64,000 nucleotides of DNA, taken from assembly GCA_963377175.1 (NCBI GenBank), contig CAUJNA010001247.1:938473-1002472 (forward strand). The letters are read 5' to 3'. The notes under the pieces were generated by a model. It did not search any database. It was not told the DNA's origin and saw only the letters and a program-made list of their open reading frames with translations. Positions 13,240 through 24,268 of this stretch are shown here, piece after piece. Within the stretch, counting starts at the first letter, position 1, and each line of letters begins with the position of its first letter. The stretch comes from Effrenium voratum. Taxonomy: Eukaryota > Sar > Dinophyceae > Suessiales > Symbiodiniaceae. A program made the position numbers and the translations under genes.

Positions 13240-14054
13240 ACAGGCCCCGTTTGCCACCATCAGCCATGAGCCAGAGTCAATGATCCTCGAACATCCATGT
13301 TCCATGGCTTCTGAAGCTGTTTTGTGTTACTATAGGTGGATCGGCATCGGCAGTAGCTTTGCTTCAGTTGTAGTTTGTTGCAAGGCTTGCAATTGTCAAG
13401 AATTGAAGAATTGCACGTTCCCATCGGTGTACCTTGGTTTGACAGATCCATCCGCTGGCACAATTGATCACGTTTGCCAGCCGCAATTTCAGCTGTTGCG
13501 TTGAGCTGTTTGGGATCAGGCCAGATGCACCGATGCCGTCAAGTAGTCTTCAGAGAGGTCGCTGTAAGGTGAAATTGTGGCTTCATGTTTTTTTGTTCAG
13601 GAGATTCTTCTCAGTGCGACATGTGTAAAAGTTGATTTTCCTATCCTTATTTCTTCAACAATGACTTGTCGTGCGTACTGCAATCGTAAGCGAGTTTCTG
13701 GTTTGTTTTGATCGAAACCAGAGCCATTTGGGGCATCTCTTTGAGACATTCGTGTTGGTTCCAGAGTTGTTCTGGCTTGACAAGTGTTGTAATATGTTTG
13801 CTGAGCTGACTTGCTGGCAGATGCGTAGGTGGTTGGTATTGTGACTAGCTGGTAGATCACGGAAAAGATCTGGATCGGGTGCATTTGCTATGTGCTCGTT
13901 CTTGGGTCGTGTGTTTTGATTGCACACCAGATGCATACATTTGCAGACAACCAAGATGACGTGTCATTGACTTAAGCATAGAAACATTGGTTTGTTTGCA
14001 GCCACCAGCCGCAGACCGCCGAACTGTGTAAGGACGAAGTGTCGTTGGTCACTG

Positions 14055-14375
14055 ATGGCATACTCAGGCTCCTTGAAGAGGTTCATGGACGGCAAGGGCT
14101 TCGGCTTCATTGAGAACTCGGACGGCTCCGGCGATGTCTTTGTCCACTTCTCCCAGCTGACCAACGGAAGCTCTGAAGACATGGTCGTAGGTGCGGAGAT
14201 GACCTTCGACATTACGGAGGACCCCAGGAGTGGCAAGACCAAGGCCACCAATGTGACCCTGGCAAATGGCGGAAGCGGAGGAGGCGGCGGTGGAGACTAT
14301 GGCGACAATGGTGGCTATGGCAAGTCCGGTGGCAAGAGCAAGGGCAAGGGCAAGCGATACGACCCTTACTACTGA
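14055..14375 (+). CDS. cold-shock-domain protein with Gly/Lys-rich tail, A copy 1
   Basis: A 106-residue protein. Residues 4-69 form a complete cold-shock (OB-fold) domain: RNP1 KGFGFI at 14-19, RNP2 VFVHF at 28-32, and the closing strand ATNVTL at 64-69. Residues 72-93 are Gly-rich with DYG and YGK repeats, and 94-101 is a basic KSKGKGKR stretch before YDPYY. The family binds single-stranded RNA or DNA and commonly acts as an RNA chaperone or translation regulator. At the position of the aromatic WF pair of bacterial CspA this protein has R9-F10. This copy is unusual in S39-S40. ATG 14055 follows the acceptor TTTGTTTGCAG (AG at 14000-14001) by 53 bases. The upstream in-frame TTG extension lies in that leader and is not favoured. 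Confidence 0.93.
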   Translation: MAYSGSLKRFMDGKGFGFIENSDGSGDVFVHFSQLTNGSSEDMVVGAEMTFDITEDPRSGKTKATNVTLANGGSGGGGGGDYGDNGGYGKSGGKSKGKGKRYDPYY

Positions 14376-14424
14376 ACAGGCCCCGTTTGCCACCATCAGC
14401 CATGAGCCAGAGTCAATGATCCTC

Positions 14425-14438
14425 GAACATCCATGTTC
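14425..14438 (+). promoter_or_regulatory. conserved 3' flank hairpin of the A array
   Basis: GAACAT-CC-ATGTTC forms a 6-bp perfect stem about 50 bases after the stop codon. The same element follows the other A units at 13289-13302, 15557-15570, 16686-16699, 17811-17824, 18960-18973, 20065-20078 and 20973-20986. In the 16686, 18960, 20065 and 20973 copies it reads GAACA-ACCA-TGTTC, which keeps a 5-bp stem. A role in 3' end formation or mRNA stability is inference. Confidence 0.5.
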
Positions 14439-15186
14439 CATGGCTTCCACGTGAAGCTGTTTTGTGTTTCTTTGGGTGGATCGGCATCGGCAGTAGCTTG
14501 CTTCAGTTGTAGTTCGTTGCAAGGCTTGCAAATGTGAAGAGTTGAAGAATCGCACTTTCCCATCGGTGTACCTTGGTTTGACAGATCCATCCTGCTGACA
14601 CAATTGATCACGCTTGCCAGCCGCAATTTCAGCTGTTACCTGTAGCTGCTTGGGATCAGGCCAGATGCACCGATGCCGTCAAGTAGTCTGCAGAGAGGTC
14701 GCTGTAAGGTGAAATTGTGGCGTCCTGCTTTTTCAGGAGAGTCTTTCTCAGCAAGACATGTACGGCAGATGTGTTCGTATCATTGGTGTTGGGTCCTCAT
14801 TTGTAATGACACGTACGCAATGCAACTTTCGCCAGTGGCTGTTTTGTTTTGGTCAAAAGCAGAGCCAGTTGGGGCAACACTTTGTGTTTGCGGGGGTTGT
14901 TTTGGCTTGGCAAGTGTTGCACCATGCTTGCTAGGCCTGACTTGCTGGCAAATGTGTAGGTGGTTGGTATTGTGACTAGCTGGTAGATCACGGAATAAAT
15001 TCTGGAGCGGGTGCATTTGCTATTTGCCCGTTCTTGGATCGTGTGTCTTGATTGCGCACCAGATGCAGACATTTGCAGACAACCAAGATGACGTGTCATT
15101 GACTTAAGCATAGAAACATTGGTTTGTTTGCAGCCACCAGCCGCAGACCGCCGAATTGTGTAAGGACGAAGTGTCATCGGTCACTG

Positions 15187-15507
15187 ATGGCATACTCAGG
15201 CTCTTTGAAGAGGGTCATGGACGGCAAGGGCTTCGGCTTCATTGAGAACTCGGACGGCTCCGGCGATGTCTTTGTCCACTTCTCCCAGCTGACCAACGGA
15301 GGCTCTGAAGACTTGGTCGTAGGTGCGGAGATGACCTTCGACATCACAGAGGACCCCAGGAGTGGCAAGACCAAGGCCACCAATGTGACCCTGGCGAATG
15401 GCGGTAGCGGAGGAGGCGGCGGTGGAGACTATGGGGACTACGGTGGCTATGGCAAGTCCGGTGGCAAGGGCAAGGGCAAGGGCAAGCGATACGACCCTTA
15501 CTACTGA
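15187..15507 (+). CDS. cold-shock-domain protein, A copy 2 (F10V type)
   Basis: 106 residues with the domain plan of the 14055 copy. Differences are F10 to V, S39 to G, M43 to L, and N85 and S95 replaced by Y and G in the tail. F10 sits in strand 1 beside the expected nucleobase-stacking surface, so the valine change could weaken binding. RNP1 and RNP2 are intact. The acceptor AG is at 15132-15133 and the start is the first ATG that opens the long frame after it. The predicted protein is identical to those at 16326 and 17441. Confidence 0.93.
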   Translation: MAYSGSLKRVMDGKGFGFIENSDGSGDVFVHFSQLTNGGSEDLVVGAEMTFDITEDPRSGKTKATNVTLANGGSGGGGGGDYGDYGGYGKSGGKGKGKGKRYDPYY

Positions 15508-16325
15508 ACAGGCCCCGTTTGCCAACATCAGCCATGAGCCAGAGTCAATGATCCTCGAACATCCATGTTCCATGGCTTCCACGTGAAGCTGTTTTGTGTT
15601 ACTATGGGTGGATCGGCATCGGCAGTAGCTCGCTTCAGTTGTAGTTCGTTGCGAGGCTTGCAATTGTCAAGAATTGAAGAATTGCACGTTCCCCATCGGT
15701 GTACCTTGGTTTGAGAGATCCATCTCGCTGACACAATTGATCACGTTTGCCAGCCCCAATTTCAGCTGCTGCCTTGAGCGGTTTGGGATCAGGCCAGATG
15801 CACCGATGCCGTCAAGTAGTCTTCAGAGAGGTCGCTGTAAGGTGAAATTGTGGCTTCATGTTTTTTTGTTCAGGAGATTCTTCTCAGTGCAACATGTGTT
15901 GAAGATGATTTTCCTGTCATGAGTGTTTGGTCCTCATTTATTCAGCAATGACACGAAGTGTGTACTGCAATGGTAAGCGAGTTTCTGTTTTGTTTTGATC
16001 GAAACCAGAGCCATTCGGGGCAACTCCTTGAGCCATTCGTGTTGGTTCCAGAGTTGTTCTGGCTTGACAAGTGTTGTAATATGTTTGCTGACCTGACTTG
16101 CTGGCAGATGCGTAGGTGTGTTGGTCTTGTGAGTAGCTGTTAGATCACGGAGCAAGTTCTGGATCGGGTGCATTTGCCATTTGCCCGTTCTTGGGTCGGG
16201 TGTCTTGTTTGCTCACAAGATGCAGACGTTTGCCGACCACCAGGATGACGTGTGACTTGTTTGCAGCCACTAGCTGCAGATCGCCAAATTGCCATCCCTA
16301 AAGGTCGACGTGTCGTGGATCACAG

Positions 16326-16646
16326 ATGGCATACTCAGGCTCTTTGAAGAGGGTCATGGACGGCAAGGGCTTCGGCTTCATTGAGAACTCGGACGGCTCC
16401 GGCGATGTCTTCGTCCACTTCTCCCAGCTGACCAACGGAGGCTCTGAAGACTTGGTCGTAGGTGCGGAGATGACCTTCGACATTACAGAGGACCCCAGGA
16501 GTGGCAAGACCAAGGCCACCAATGTGACCCTGGCGAATGGCGGAAGCGGAGGAGGCGGCGGTGGAGACTATGGGGACTACGGTGGCTATGGCAAGTCCGG
16601 TGGCAAGGGCAAGGGCAAGGGCAAGCGATACGACCCTTACTACTGA
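16326..16646 (+). CDS. cold-shock-domain protein, A copy 3 (F10V type)
   Basis: The predicted protein is identical to the 15187 copy, with synonymous differences only (for example in the Asp-Val-Phe-Val segment). The leader is ACTTGTTTGCAG with AG at 16265-16266, followed by a variant of the conserved leader. The 3' flank lacks an 8-base AATGATCC segment found after copies 1, 2 and 4, and carries the GAACA-ACCA-TGTTC form of the hairpin. The mix suggests exchange of segments between units. Confidence 0.93.
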   Translation: MAYSGSLKRVMDGKGFGFIENSDGSGDVFVHFSQLTNGGSEDLVVGAEMTFDITEDPRSGKTKATNVTLANGGSGGGGGGDYGDYGGYGKSGGKGKGKGKRYDPYY

Positions 16647-17440
16647 ACAGGCCCCGTTTGCCACCATCAGCCATGAGTCAGCCTCGAACAACCATGTTCC
16701 ATGGCTTCTGAAGCTGTTTTGTGTTACTATAGGTGGATCGGCATCGCCAGTAGCTCGCTTCAGTTGTAGTTCGTTGCAGGGCTTGCAAATGTCAAGAATT
16801 GAAGAATTGCACGTTCCCATCGGTGCACCTTGGTTGATAGATCCCGCTGACACAATTGATCACGTTTGCCAGCCCAATTTCAGCTGCTGCCTTGAGCGGT
16901 TTGGGATCAGGCCAGATGCACCGATGCCGTCAAGTAGTCTTCAGAGAGGTCGCTGTAAGGTGAAATTGTGGCTTCATGTGTTGTTCAGGAGATTCTTCTC
17001 AGTGCGACATATGTAGAAGATGATTTTCCTGTCATGAGTGTTTGGTCCTCATTTCTTCAGCAATGACACGAAGTGTGTACTGCAATGGTAAGCGAGTTTC
17101 TGTTTTGTTTTGATCGAATCCAGAGCCATTTGGGGCAACTCTTTGAGCCATTCGTGTTGGTTCCAGAGTTGTTCTGGCTTGACAAGTGTTGTAATATGTT
17201 TGCTGACCTGACTTGCTGGCAGAACCGTGGGTGACCAGGTGGTTGGTCTTGTGCGTGGCTGTTAGATCACGGAAGAAAGCTGTGAAATACACGTTCTTTG
17301 TTTGGGTGTCTTGTGTTCATACATTTCCAAACCGCCACGACAACTCGTGATGTATCTAAGCAAAACAACGTTGATGTCTTTGCAGCCACTAGCCGCAGAC
17401 CGCCAAATTGCCCTCCCATAAAGGCCGTTGTTGGTCACTG

Positions 17441-17761
17441 ATGGCATACTCAGGCTCTTTGAAGAGGGTCATGGACGGCAAGGGCTTCGGCTTCATTGAG
17501 AACTCGGACGGTTCCGGCGATGTCTTTGTCCACTTCTCCCAGCTGACCAACGGAGGCTCTGAAGACTTGGTCGTAGGTGCGGAGATGACCTTCGACATTA
17601 CAGAGGACCCCAGGAGTGGCAAGACCAAGGCCACCAATGTGACCCTGGCGAATGGCGGAAGCGGAGGAGGCGGCGGTGGAGACTATGGGGACTACGGTGG
17701 CTATGGCAAGTCCGGTGGCAAGGGCAAGGGCAAGGGCAAGCGATACGACCCTTACTACTGA
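17441..17761 (+). CDS. cold-shock-domain protein, A copy 4 (F10V type)
   Basis: 106 residues, the same protein as the 15187 and 16326 copies. The leader changes here to GTTGATGTCTTTGCAG (AG 17384-17385), followed by CCACTAGCCGCAGACCGCC. That leader form is shared with the downstream copies at 18595, 19700 and 20608, while the coding part matches the upstream copies. This unit therefore looks like a recombinant between two unit types. Confidence 0.93.
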   Translation: MAYSGSLKRVMDGKGFGFIENSDGSGDVFVHFSQLTNGGSEDLVVGAEMTFDITEDPRSGKTKATNVTLANGGSGGGGGGDYGDYGGYGKSGGKGKGKGKRYDPYY

Positions 17762-18594
17762 ACAGGCCCCGTTTGCCACCATCAGCCATGAGCCAGAGTC
17801 AATGATCCTCGAACATCCATGTTCCATGGCTTCCACGTGAAGCTGTTTTGTGTTACTATGGGTGGATCGGCATCGCCAGTAGCTCGCTTCAGTTGTAGTC
17901 CGTTGCAAGGCTTGCAATTGTCAAGAATTGAAGAATTGCACGTTCCCATCGGTGTACCTTGGTTTGACAGATCCATCCCGCTGGCACAATTGATCACGTT
18001 TGCCAGCCGCAATTTCAGTGTTGCCTTGAGCTGTTTGCGATCAGGCCAGATGCACCGATGCCGTCAAGTAGTCTTCAGAGAGGTCGCTGTAAGGTGAAAT
18101 TGTGGCTTCATGTTTTTTCAGGAGACTCTTCTCAGTGCGACATGTGTAGAAGATGATTTTCCTGTCATGAGTGTTTGGTCCTTGTTTGTTCAGCAATGAC
18201 TTGTCGTGCGTACTGCAACCTTAAGCGAGTTTCTGTTTTGTTTTGATCGAATCCAGAGCCATTTGGGGCAACTCTTTGAGCCATTCGTGTTGGTTCTAGA
18301 GTTGTTCTGGCTTGACAAGTGTTGTACTATATTTGCTGACCTGACTTGCTGGCAGAACCGTGGGTGACCAGGTGGTTGGTCTTGTGCGTGGCTGTTAGAT
18401 CACGGAAGAAATACCGGATCAGATGCAGCTGTGAAATACACGTTCTTTGTTTGGGTGTCTTGTGTGCATACATGTCCAAACCGCCACGACAACTCGTGAT
18501 GTATCTAAGCAAAACAACGTTGATGTCTTTGCAGCCACTAGCCGCAGACCGCCAAATTGCCCTCCCATAAAGGCCGAAGTGTTGTTGGTCACTG

Positions 18595-18915
18595 ATGGCA
18601 TACTCAGGCTCCTTGAAGAGGTTCATGGACGGCAAGGGCTTCGGCTTCATTGAGAACTCGGACGGTTCCGGCGATGTCTTCGTCCACTTCTCCCAGCTGA
18701 CCAACGGAGGCTCTGAAGACATGGTCATAGGTGCGGAGATGACCTTCGACATTACGGAGGACCCCAGGAGCGGCAAGACCAGGGCCACCAATGTGACCCT
18801 GGCGAATGGCGGAAGCGGAGGAGGCGGCGGCGGAGACTATGGCGACAATGGTGACTATGGCAAGTCTGGTGGCAAGAGCAAGGGCAAGGGCAAGCGATAC
18901 GACCCCTACTACTGA
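18595..18915 (+). CDS. cold-shock-domain protein, A copy 5
   Basis: 106 residues. F10 is present (KRFMDGKGFGF), with V45 to I, K63 to R, and a DNGDYGKSGGKSKGKGK tail. Asp87 replaces the Gly of copies 1-4. The acceptor AG is at 18533-18534. The 3' flank is shortened, with a direct CAGCCTCGAACAACC junction. Apart from one residue (T54) the protein equals those at 19700 and 20608. Confidence 0.93.
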   Translation: MAYSGSLKRFMDGKGFGFIENSDGSGDVFVHFSQLTNGGSEDMVIGAEMTFDITEDPRSGKTRATNVTLANGGSGGGGGGDYGDNGDYGKSGGKSKGKGKRYDPYY

Positions 18916-19699
18916 ACAGGCCCAATTGCCACCATCAGCCATGAGCCAGAGTCAGCCTCGAACAACCATGTTCCATGGCTTCTGAAGCTGTTTTGTGTTA
19001 CTATAGGTGGAGCGGCATCGCCAGTAGCTTGCTTCAATTGTAGTTCGTTGCAGGGCTTGCAAATGTCAAGAATTGAAGAATCGCACGTTTCCGTCGGTGC
19101 ACCTTGGTTTGATAGATCCATCCCGCTGACACAATTGATCACGTTTGCCAGCCGCAATTTCAGCTGTTGCCTGTAGCTGCTTGGGATCAGGCCAGATGCA
19201 CCGATGCTGTCAAATTGTCTACAGAGAGGTCGCTGTAAGCTTAAATTGTGATTCATGCACCTTGAGGGCATGCGTTTCTGCGCGGCATGCATTTCTGCGC
19301 GGCATGCGTTCATCAGGTCTTTGTCTCTCATTGGTTTTGGGTCTGCACATGTTTAGGACCGAGATGTGTGCTCTGCAACATGCACCAGTGGCTGTTTTGT
19401 TTTGGTCAAAAAATCAGAGCCACTTTGGGGGAGCACTTTGAGCGATTTGTGTGGATTCCAGATGTTTTGGCTTGACATGTGCTGTCATTTGTTTGCTGTC
19501 CTGACTTTCTGGCAGATGCATAAGTCGTGTTGGTCTGTGAGTAGCTGTTAGAGCATGAAAAAAAGACTGGATCGGATGCGTTTGCTATTGTTCTTGGGTT
19601 GGGATTTATCTAAGCATACCAACGATGATGTCTTTGCAGCCACTAGCCGCAGACCGCCAAATTGCCCTCCCATAAAGGCCGAAGTGTTGTTGGTCACTG

Positions 19700-20020
19700 A
19701 TGGCATACTCAGGCTCCTTGAAGAGGTTCATGGACGGCAAGGGCTTCGGCTTCATTGAGAACTCGGACGGTTCCGGCGATGTCTTCGTCCACTTCTCCCA
19801 GCTGACCAACGGAGGCTCTGAAGACATGGTCATAGGTGCGGAGATGACCTTCGACATTTCGGAGGACCCCAGGAGCGGCAAGACCAGGGCCACCAATGTG
19901 ACCCTGGCGAATGGCGGAAGCGGAGGAGGCGGCGGCGGAGACTATGGCGACAATGGTGACTATGGCAAGTCTGGTGGCAAGAGCAAGGGCAAGGGCAAGC
20001 GATACGACCCTTACTACTGA
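19700..20020 (+). CDS. cold-shock-domain protein, A copy 6
   Basis: 106 residues, as copy 5 but with T54 to S (DISEDPRSGK). The acceptor AG is at 19638-19639 in GATGTCTTTGCAG. The upstream spacer carries a short CTGCGCGGCATGC duplication around 19277-19312. The coding sequence appears identical to the 20608 copy even at synonymous sites, which points to very recent duplication or gene conversion. Confidence 0.93.
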   Translation: MAYSGSLKRFMDGKGFGFIENSDGSGDVFVHFSQLTNGGSEDMVIGAEMTFDISEDPRSGKTRATNVTLANGGSGGGGGGDYGDNGDYGKSGGKSKGKGKRYDPYY

Positions 20021-20607
20021 ACAGGCCCAATTGCCACCATCAGCCATGAGCCAGAGTCAGCCTCGAACAACCATGTTCCATGGCTTCTGAAGCTGTTTTG
20101 TGTTACTATAGGTGGAGCGGCATCGCCAGTAGCTCGCTTCAGTTGTAGTTCGTTGCGAGGCTTGCAATTGTCAAGAATTGAAGAATCGCACGTTCCCCAT
20201 CGGTGCACCTTGGTTTGATAGATCCATCCCGCTGACACAATTGATCACGTTTGCCAGCCGCAATTTCAGCTGTTGCCTGTAGCTGTTTGGGATCAGGCCA
20301 GATGCACCGATGCTGTCAAATAGTCTACAGAGAGGTCGCTGTAAGCTTAAATTGTGATTCATGCACCTTGAGGGCATACGTTTCTGCCTGCGCGGCATGC
20401 GTTCATCAGGTCTTTGTCTCTCATTGGCTTTTGGGGCTGCATGCGTTTAGCACCGAGACGTATGCACGGCAACATGCATCAGTGGCTGTTTTGTTTTGGT
20501 CAAAAGCAGAGCCATTAAGGGGAGCAGCTTGAGCGATGTCTTTGCAGCCACTAGCCACAGACCGCCGAATTGCCCTCCCATAAAGGCCGAAGTGTTGTTT
20601 GTCACTG

Positions 20608-20928
20608 ATGGCATACTCAGGCTCCTTGAAGAGGTTCATGGACGGCAAGGGCTTCGGCTTCATTGAGAACTCGGACGGTTCCGGCGATGTCTTCGTCCAC
20701 TTCTCCCAGCTGACCAACGGAGGCTCTGAAGACATGGTCATAGGTGCGGAGATGACCTTCGACATTTCGGAGGACCCCAGGAGCGGCAAGACCAGGGCCA
20801 CCAATGTGACCCTGGCGAATGGCGGAAGCGGAGGAGGCGGCGGCGGAGACTATGGCGACAATGGTGACTATGGCAAGTCTGGTGGCAAGAGCAAGGGCAA
20901 GGGCAAGCGATACGACCCTTACTACTGA
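20608..20928 (+). CDS. cold-shock-domain protein, A copy 7 (last A unit)
   Basis: 106 residues, identical in prediction to the 19700 copy. Its spacer is about 200 bp shorter than other A spacers: the unit starts 908 bp after its neighbour, with the loss just before the acceptor (AG 20546-20547). An in-frame TTG lies 9 bases upstream, but ATG 20608 matches all other copies. After its 3' flank the array is broken at about 21250 by 2.7 kb of unrelated sequence. Confidence 0.93.
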   Translation: MAYSGSLKRFMDGKGFGFIENSDGSGDVFVHFSQLTNGGSEDMVIGAEMTFDISEDPRSGKTRATNVTLANGGSGGGGGGDYGDNGDYGKSGGKSKGKGKRYDPYY

Positions 20929-21249
20929 ACAGGCCCAATTGCCACCATCAGCCATGAGCCAGAGTCAGCCTCGAACAACCATGTTCCATGGCTTCTGAAG
21001 CTGTTTTGTGTTACTATAGGTGGAGCGGCATCGCCAGTAGCTCGCTTCAGTTGTAGTTCGTTGCGAGGCTTGCAATTGTCAAGAATTGAAGAAACACACG
21101 TTCCCATCGGTGCACCTTGGTTTGATAGATCCATCCTGCTGACACAATTGATCACGTTTGCCAGCCGCAATTTCAGCTGTTGCCTTGAGCTGTTTGGGAT
21201 CAGGCCAGATGCACCGATGCTGTCAAGTAGTCTACAGAGAGGTCGCTGT

Positions 21250-23890
21250 ATGGTTAAAGTGCGTTTTCAATTGCCTTTGGATGCTTTTCAGCAGGAGATG
21301 TTCAGTTTCCAGATCCATGAACGATGTGCGGTTGTCAATGGCTTGGAGCTAACGCAAAATGTGAAAAGACTTGTTATACCGTTAGACGTAAACCTTGATT
21401 TCTCATCTAATGCCCCTTCATTTCTTCCTTCATGTGACTTAATGTTCCTACATTTGAGGCCCAATAGTTTGATTCATTTCGGTCCCTTCATGTTGTTTTG
21501 CCGTGTTTCCTTGCATGTTCACTTGTTCACTTCCTATCATTTCCCTTTGTTTCCAGTTGATTTCCAATTTCGTTTCCATGCATTCCCGTTTCATTGTCCT
21601 TCAATTAGTTTCGCCGCATCGTCTTTAATTTACCTTCATGTCACTTAACTGTATTGTCCTGCATTTCCCTGAGTACACCCCTTGATTAACCCTCCATTTG
21701 GCATCGCCAGCTTGCCCCGCATTGAACGATTCATTCGGGTGGTGCTGGCAATGTTGGGGATGTTGTCCAGTACTGGGAGGCCCCCTTAAAACCCCTCAGT
21801 TTTTGACTCGCGTGGAGATGGTCCAAAAAGCATCAACAATTCTCAACAATCGTCCAAACAAATTCACAAATCCTTCGCCCCGTAGCCGGGACAGCGCAAC
21901 ACAAAACGCATGCGCTAGGTCCTCGCTAGGTCTCCTCATGGTTGGCTGCATGGGGCGGACAGCATTATACCTGAAGGTCGCCCTCCTAGCCCTTCGAGGC
22001 CTTGCAGCAGCCGGCGCTGCCCCTCCCTCCGTTTTTCTTCCGTTCATGTTCTCCTTCATTTCTCTTCAATTCCATTGATTTGCCTTCAGTTTCCCGCACG
22101 ATCACGGCCCGTGGGTGCTTGACTTGAGGTCCCAGTGGCCGGATTTACGTGGCTGCTAGCGCTTGCTCCCTGAAATGCACCAAGCCAAGCAGGCAGTGCC
22201 TTTGCAAGCAAACCCTGCTTCCGACCCTATCCCACACGGGCAAATCGGCGCAGGTACGAAATCACAGCTCGTCCAACCTGTTCTGTTTCCCGGGCGACGG
22301 GCAAAATCACAGCGTCCAAACCGTTCTGTTGCCCAAGCAAATCAGGAGACGGAAGCCGTCCAGCTTTCCGGGCAAATCCGGACGGGTAATGTCAGAAATC
22401 AGGACGGGTAAGAAATCACCAGCCCATCCTGTTTCCCGGGCAAACAACCGTCCAACCAGCCCGTCCTGTTTCCCAGACAAACCAGGACGCCCAACCCGCC
22501 CTGTTCCGCGGACAATTCAGGACGAGTAAACATCATGTGTTGCGGGGTCAACGATGGGCGTGGGCTAAAGAATGAACAAAGCCCATTCTTGATTCATCTT
22601 TAATCTTTCGGGAAGCGCGTAGTGGATATAATATAAGTCATGGGGAATAAGATAAGGATTTCTCGGAATCCTTTTTCACCCATGGGCTTTCAGCCCACCC
22701 AACAGACCTCCCCTCCGTGAATGTGAACACCCCCCCCCCCCACCCCCATGCCGGGCCTCTTGAAGCAAAGATGGGCCTGGGATTAAGAATGAACAACGTG
22801 CATTGTTCATCTTAAATCTTTCGGGAAGCGCGTAGCGGGTAGGGATTGCGTGCGATGACTGGTATGTGAGAGTGAACAAGCCGCTATGTCCCGAGCAAAT
22901 CAGGAGCACAGCTCGTCCAAGGCAAATCAGGACAGCCCAACCGGCAGCTGGAGAACAGGAAGCAGAGGGGTCGCCGGATTTCAGGATTTGCAGTGTGTTG
23001 AGGGCCTGGCAATTGGAATGTGATGCCTGGCGCCGCAAGACCTCACATGACCTTCCTATATGGGACGGGGAGAAAGACCAATACGGCGCGACAGCAACAA
23101 ATCAAAAGAGAACGACTTTCAACACGAATGTCACAGACGCGTTTTTTCTTGTGCAGTTTGGCTGCCCGTTCCGCCCAAGGCTCTTGTGAGTGAATAGAAA
23201 TATATACACACACATATAAATCCAACATCGGGCTCGGACAGGCCTGGGACCATTGAAAGCTCGTCCAACCCGTCCTTTTAAACCCGGGAAAACCAGGACG
23301 GGAGAAAATAAAAGCTCGTCCAACCCATCCTGTTGGTCAAGACAAAGCAGCTGTTGGGCGGCACGTTGAGCCATTCGCGAGGATTCGAGAGCTGCCTTGA
23401 ATTTACTCTTTGACTTGTGACCTTGCCCAGCTTGCCGGCAGATTGCTTGATGCGCATTGAAACAATCGTAGCTTTGTTTGTCGCTTGCAGAAAGTCTTTT
23501 GGCATCCACGGAGAAGTTTGGGGTTGTTGGAATTGAGTGGCGTCCGACTGGCCCCTTGCCACCCGTCCATCCGCACCGACCTGCGACAGAGCCTGTGACA
23601 GTCCGAAGCCTGAGGCAGGCTGAAGCCTGAGGGACCGCCGGACCAGGACTACTTGAGGCAACCTGTGACCCGAGGAACTGTGGCAGACCGAAGCCTCACA
23701 CTTCTGACGGGGGCCGGAGGATGGCGCAGATTGGCCACGAGCCCGGGCCCGTGACTGAACATCGTTGGGGTGTGGTCGAAGACGTGGTAGCCTGGTTGTT
23801 TGTCTGACAACAGTTCAGGTGCAAAAAGCAATTCCCGTTGGGGTCAGTCTGTCCGGTGAAGTTTTGAATAATTTCTTGAAACATGCAGTT
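21250..23890. other. foreign insert between A and B subarrays, repeats only
   Basis: About 2.6 kb without a supportable gene. 21380-21690 is pyrimidine-rich with a loose 10-12 base TTCATNTCC rhythm. 22250-22530, 22880-22960 and 23255-23340 carry members of a GTCCAACCCGTCCTGTTTCC / GGGCAAACCAGGACGGG palindrome family. A 70-bp segment with CTTTCGGGAAGCGCGTAG occurs twice (about 22555-22632 and 22775-22847). There is a poly-C run at 22730-22746. 23580-23700 has a GAAGCCTGAGG-type short repeat. Confidence 0.6.
23269..23302. repeat. CCCGTCCT...CCCGGG...AGGACGGG palindrome
   Basis: An almost perfect 34-bp palindrome centred on CCCGGG at 23283-23288. CCCGTCCT (23269-23276) pairs with AGGACGGG (23295-23302). 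Related, more degraded palindromes lie at 22460-22489 and around 22425-22450. Confidence 0.65.
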
Positions 23891-23956
23891 GGCTGAAGCC
23901 ATTTTCCGCATAGCGCAAAGCTACCACTCCTCAGGCCTAGCACCCTGGTTTGACAC

Positions 23957-24268
23957 ATGGCATACTCCGGCTCGTTGAAGAAGTTCATGGAAGGCAAGGG
24001 CTTCGGCTTCATTGAGAACTCGGACGGCTCCGGCGATGTCTTTGTCCACTTCTCCCAGCTCACCAACGGAGGCTCTGAAGACATGGTCGTAGGTGCCGAG
24101 ATGACCTTTGACATTACAGAGGACCCCAGGAGTGGCAAAACCAGGGCGACCAATGTGACCCTGACCAATGGCGGAAGCGGAGGAGGCGGCGGCGGAGACT
24201 ATGGCGACTACGGCGGCTATGGCAAGTCCGGTGGCAAGGGCAAGGGCAAGCGATACGATCCGTACTAG
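23957..24268 (+). CDS. cold-shock-domain protein, B copy 1
   Basis: 103 residues. It has the same domain plan as the A genes but forms a second subfamily: KKFMEGKGFGF replaces KRFMDGKGFGF, residue 70 is T (TLTNGG), the basic tail is three residues shorter (KGKGKR), and it ends in YDPY. The nearest acceptor is ACATGCAG (AG 23887-23888), after which ATG 23957 is the first ATG. The leader differs from the other B copies upstream of 23896, where the foreign insert joins. Confidence 0.92.
   Translation: MAYSGSLKKFMEGKGFGFIENSDGSGDVFVHFSQLTNGGSEDMVVGAEMTFDITEDPRSGKTRATNVTLTNGGSGGGGGGDYGDYGGYGKSGGKGKGKRYDPY

Noticed and set aside
14064..20955. Minus-strand frames of 110-180 codons in every cold-shock unit
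   Set aside because: They are antisense shadows of the GC-rich cold-shock coding sequence and repeat with each copy.
23896..23906. GAAGCCATTTT before B copy 1, like part of the spliced leader
   Set aside because: Alignment with other B leaders shows it is the counterpart of CCATTTCGCAG, not a relic leader.
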